Below, piece by piece: positions 62,822 to 64,000 of a stretch of DNA of 64,000 bases. A program made the position numbers and the translations under genes. This DNA comes from Bathymodiolus brooksi. Lineage: Eukaryota > Mollusca > Bivalvia > Mytilida > Modiolidae. The notes beneath the pieces are model-generated. The model made no database searches, had not been told where the DNA came from, and worked only from the letters and a program-made list of their open reading frames with translations. How positions within the stretch are numbered: position 1 is the first letter of the stretch; each line of letters starts with the position of its first letter. The stretch spans positions 29,416,494 to 29,480,493 of the forward strand of contig OY804575.1 of the NCBI GenBank assembly GCA_963680875.1. The letters run 5' to 3'.

Positions 62822-64000
62822 ACCACACTGTCGGTAAAACAATCTGTAATACTAGGATGTGTCAACTGTCGGTAAAACAATCTGTAATACTATGATGTGT
62901 CAACTGTCAGTAAAACAATCTGTAATACTAGGATGTGTCAACTGTCGGTAAAACAATCTGTAATACTAGGATGTGTCAACTGTCAGTAAAACAATCTATA
63001 ATACTAGGATGTGTCAACTGTCGGTAAAACAATCTCTAATACCAGACTGTCGGTAAAACAATCTGTAATACTAGGATGTGTCAACTGTCGGTAAAACAAT
63101 CTGTAATACTAGGATGTGTCAACTGTCGGTAAAACAATCTGTAATACTAGGATGTGTCAACTGTCGGTAAAACAATCTGTAATATTAGGATGTGTCAACT
63201 GTCAGTAAAACAATCTGTAATACTAGGATGTGTCAACTGTCAGTAAAACAATCTGTAATACTAGGATGTGTCAACTGTCGGTAAAACAATCTGTAATACT
63301 AGGATGTGTCAACTGTCGGTAAAACAATCTGTAATAATAGGATGTGTCAACTGTCGGTAAAACAATCTGTAATACTAGGATGTGTCAACTGTCGGTAAAA
63401 CAATCTGTAATACTAGGATGTGTCAACTGTCGGTAAAACAATCTCTAATACCAGACTGTCGGTAAAACAATCTGTAATACTAGGATGTGTCAACTGTCGG
63501 TAAAACAATCTGTAATACTAGGATGTGTCAACTGTCGGTAAAACAATCTGCAATACTAGGATGTGTCAACTGTCGGTAAAACAATCTGTAATACTAGGAT
63601 GTGTCAACTGTCGGTAAAACAATCTGTAATACTAGGATGTGTCAACTGTCGGTAAAACAATCTGTAATACTATGATGTGTCAACTGTCAGTAAAACAATC
63701 TGGAATACTAGGATGTGTCAACTGTCGGTAAAACAATCTGTAATACTAGGATGTGTCAACTGTCGGTAAAACAATCTGTAATACTAGGATGTGTCAACTG
63801 TCAGTAAAACAATCTGTAATACTAGGATGTGTCAACTGTCGGTAAAACAATCTGTAATACTAGGATGTGTCAACTGTCGGTAAAACAATCTGTAATACTA
63901 GGATGTGTCAACTGTCGGTAAAACAATCTGTAATACTAGGATCTGTCAACTGTCGGTAAAACAATCTGTAATACTAGGATGTGTCAACTGTCGGTAAAAC
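62822..64000. repeat. 38-bp minisatellite, ~31 copies, runs off window
   Basis: Unit CTGTCGGTAAAACAATCTGT then AATACTAGGATGTGTCAA. Shortened copies with CTCTAATACCAGA occur at about 63034 and 63443 (409 bp apart). TATGATG variants are at 62891 and 63671 (780 bp apart), indicating block duplications. Lies in UROC1 intron 7. Confidence 0.96.

Noticed and set aside
62822..64000. CRISPR array
   Set aside because: The 38-bp units are contiguous with no unique spacers, and the genome is eukaryotic. The same holds for the other arrays.

Overview
The window is eukaryotic nuclear DNA, most likely from a bivalve mollusc. It is AT-rich, its genes are split into short exons with GT-AG introns, and it carries interspersed repeats of kinds I associate with bivalve (possibly mytilid) genomes: tRNA-headed SINEs, foldback MITEs, 5'-truncated non-LTR retrotransposons and many minisatellites. 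The species call is inference from repeat style and protein divergence. No CRISPR array, operon or prokaryotic feature is present.

Two protein-coding genes lie head to head. (1) Minus strand, 50162 down to 269 or beyond: a 23-exon gene for an ANKRD26-like protein. It has a basic N-terminus, about six ankyrin repeats (exons 1-6), then a long acidic, low-complexity region carrying repeated Trp-Asp-Ser motifs. All 23 exons join in compatible phases to a 3060-nt frame (1019 codons plus a possible stop), which is strong internal support. The usual C-terminal coiled coil of the family is not seen; either the protein ends at 269 or a donor at about 277-278 leads to exons outside the window. (2) Plus strand, 54584 to past the window end: the first seven exons (241 codons) of urocanate hydratase (UROC1, histidine catabolism), which runs off the right edge.

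The introns hold most of the novelty. At 7250-8851 a 5'-truncated LINE sits between two copies of a 10-bp target-site duplication that contains CAG|GT. The inferred donor and acceptor both lie in the duplication, so the intron looks as if it was created by the insertion. At 18779-26726 a 7.9-kb EnSpm/CACTA-type element (CACTA termini, TAA duplication, arms of about 1.5 kb inverted) has inserted into a 41-bp minisatellite. That minisatellite repeats the splice donor of the neighbouring exon. Nested within the element are a small Harbinger derivative still carrying the N-terminal part of a transposase, another TIR element, and a SINE.

Other intronic content: minisatellites with units of 27, 28, 36, 38, 41, 52, 58, 68 and 77 bp, a 157-bp array carrying nuclear-receptor DR1 motifs, a 40-bp perfect hairpin, several MITEs, and one short telomere-like tract. 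Between the genes (50163-54583) lie a decayed LINE on the minus strand, a second LINE 3' fragment, and one arm of an inverted repeat pair that brackets UROC1 exons 1-2.
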